A stretch of DNA of 64,000 nt from Parelaphostrongylus tenuis (Eukaryota > Nematoda > Chromadorea > Rhabditida > Metastrongylidae). Positions 63,102-64,000 of this stretch are shown here, piece after piece. The number at the start of each line of letters is the position of its first letter. Position 1 is the first letter of the stretch. The DNA lies in contig JAHQIW010007096.1 of assembly GCA_019055375.1 (NCBI GenBank), positions 153,355 to 217,354 on the forward strand. Reading direction: 5' to 3'. The position numbers and the translations under genes were made by a program. Under the pieces are notes generated by a model. It ran no database searches and was not told the origin of the DNA. It worked only from the letters and a program-made list of their open reading frames with translations.

Positions 63102-64000
63102 AACGGACAAACATGACTTCAACTAACATATAATAAATGCACCAAAGAAATAAATGTTATAAAAAATACTCAATCGACACAGTAGAGCGGTACAAGCTAC
63201 CTGTAAACAAGAAGTAAAAAGTTAATGACACTTTTTAAAAAACCTTATATTTTTAATCTCGCAAAGGGAAAAATCCAGAAGGTGAAATAATTTTATTTTA
63301 GTAAAATACGCAGTTTACAGGAAAGGATTTATTTGGAATTAACAAAACATGGTTTATTTGAAAAAGGGTGAAATAAGAGACACGAAATTACAAATATATC
63401 TTCAGACTAAAAAAAACAAACTATCAGAAAAAAGAAGATCTATTATTACCAAGTTTTTATGAAGAGAAAAGAGACCCAAACTGTAAAAAAATGAATAAAA
63501 AAAAAACAAAACCACGATAACATAAGAACTGTGACCGCAATGTGAAGAAACACTGTTGTAAACCCCCGTGATAAAGACTGAAAAACAAGGAGAAGAAAAA
63601 AAATAAGAGTAAGAGAAGGAGAAGGGAAAAACAGGAAAACCTAACAAAAATAAAACTTAAAAAAAATACATAAGGCAATTAAAAAAAATTGATTTCAGTG
63701 ACCGAGGAACAAGAGAAATAAAAAGGAAACGCCGAGAAATAACCTAAAAAATATACTATAAAGAGTACAACAAGTAACACATTGTCCTTGTGAGATCATA
63801 AAGAAACAATAATCTTGTATATAATTTTGAGTCTGTAGGATGTTAATAGAGAGCATCAAAAATAAAAGAAAACAATAAAGCCAGCAACGCACTAGTTATT
63901 TAGTAGAAACTAAAGCAACCATAACAACACATCCAGCAACCATTCAAATTTCTGTGTTGTCATAGAACACTTTGAAGGCATGACCGCAAAGAAACAAAAA
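58030..64000. other. Low-quality or artefactual sequence, do not annotate
   Basis: Starting inside the RTE 3' end, single-base expansions of nearly every short homopolymer appear when compared with 20640-20840 (for example ACTGGGCTACTC becomes ACTTTGGGCTTACTC, and GGGAAAAATGG contains a 23-A run at 58187-58209). Further on come purine-only stretches (59380-59520, 60720-60970), a C-dominated block (61070-61170) and an A-dominated block with scattered G/C (61900-63110). The long open frames on the minus strand here are poly-Phe/Leu/Ser shadows of A runs. No gene or repeat was recognised. Confidence 0.7.

Noticed and set aside
62005..63129. Several long minus-strand open frames rich in Phe, Leu and Ser
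   Set aside because: They are translations of A runs with scattered other bases in the low-quality tail. No domain, no codon structure and no splice signals.

Overview
This is about 64 kb of intron-rich, AT-rich eukaryotic DNA. It is most likely from a strongylid (hookworm-type) nematode. Evidence: short exons with nematode-style TTTCAG acceptors and GTAAG/GTGAG donors, a nematode-type seven-transmembrane chemoreceptor, a modular WAP/thyroglobulin/antistasin gene, RTE-type LINEs, a Penelope-like element, mariner relics and several tRNA-like SINEs. The species call is inference from these families, not from a search.

Layout. (1) About 0.8-21.7 kb, + strand: a secreted or membrane-tethered multi-domain protease-inhibitor-like gene built from WAP domains and three copies of the module thyroglobulin type-1 - antistasin - cysteine-rich lustrin/EB-like repeat. 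Exon phases chain correctly across about 24 exons. A possible membrane-anchor exon lies at 25.55 kb. Its introns hold an RTE relic (6.9-8.6 kb), a truncated RTE copy (19.4-20.85 kb), SINEs, a mariner relic and foldback elements. (2) 33.8-44.0 kb, + strand: a 7TM chemoreceptor gene of the Sra/Srab/Sre type. Its introns carry a Penelope-like element relic, a mariner fragment and a 3.7-kb antisense RTE copy that is itself interrupted by a mariner MITE. (3) 44-54.8 kb: dense repeats, including an inverted SINE pair, a 2.8-kb imperfect palindrome, a degenerate tandem array and a LINE fragment. (4) 54.9-58.3 kb: a near full-length RTE copy with frameshifts. (5) About 58.03-64 kb: sequence with homopolymer inflation, extreme purine or A richness and C runs. 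It looks like unpolished long-read consensus at a contig end and should not be annotated.

The most unusual content is a set of small foldback mobile elements scattered through the window (about 3.6, 9.2, 11.4-11.9, 15.6-16.3, 19.2-20.95, 29.1, 30.9-32.2, 37.3-37.5, 43.5, 49.2, 50.4-50.8, 51.65 and 53.7-54.2 kb). They share a head sequence and long inverted arms, and each carries a hammerhead ribozyme core (CUGANGA - stem II - GAAA - minimal palindromic stem III - GUA or GUC) with a complementary stem I. The ribozyme is often present twice in opposite orientation. Several copies keep all catalytic nucleotides (54084-54126, 16212-16254, 30993-31035). Two copies are bounded by perfect 13-14 bp direct repeats, which suggests insertion by target-primed reverse transcription rather than by a cut-and-paste transposase. 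The same window holds RTE and Penelope-like relics that could supply the machinery. The Penelope-type relic has its own hammerhead-like motif.
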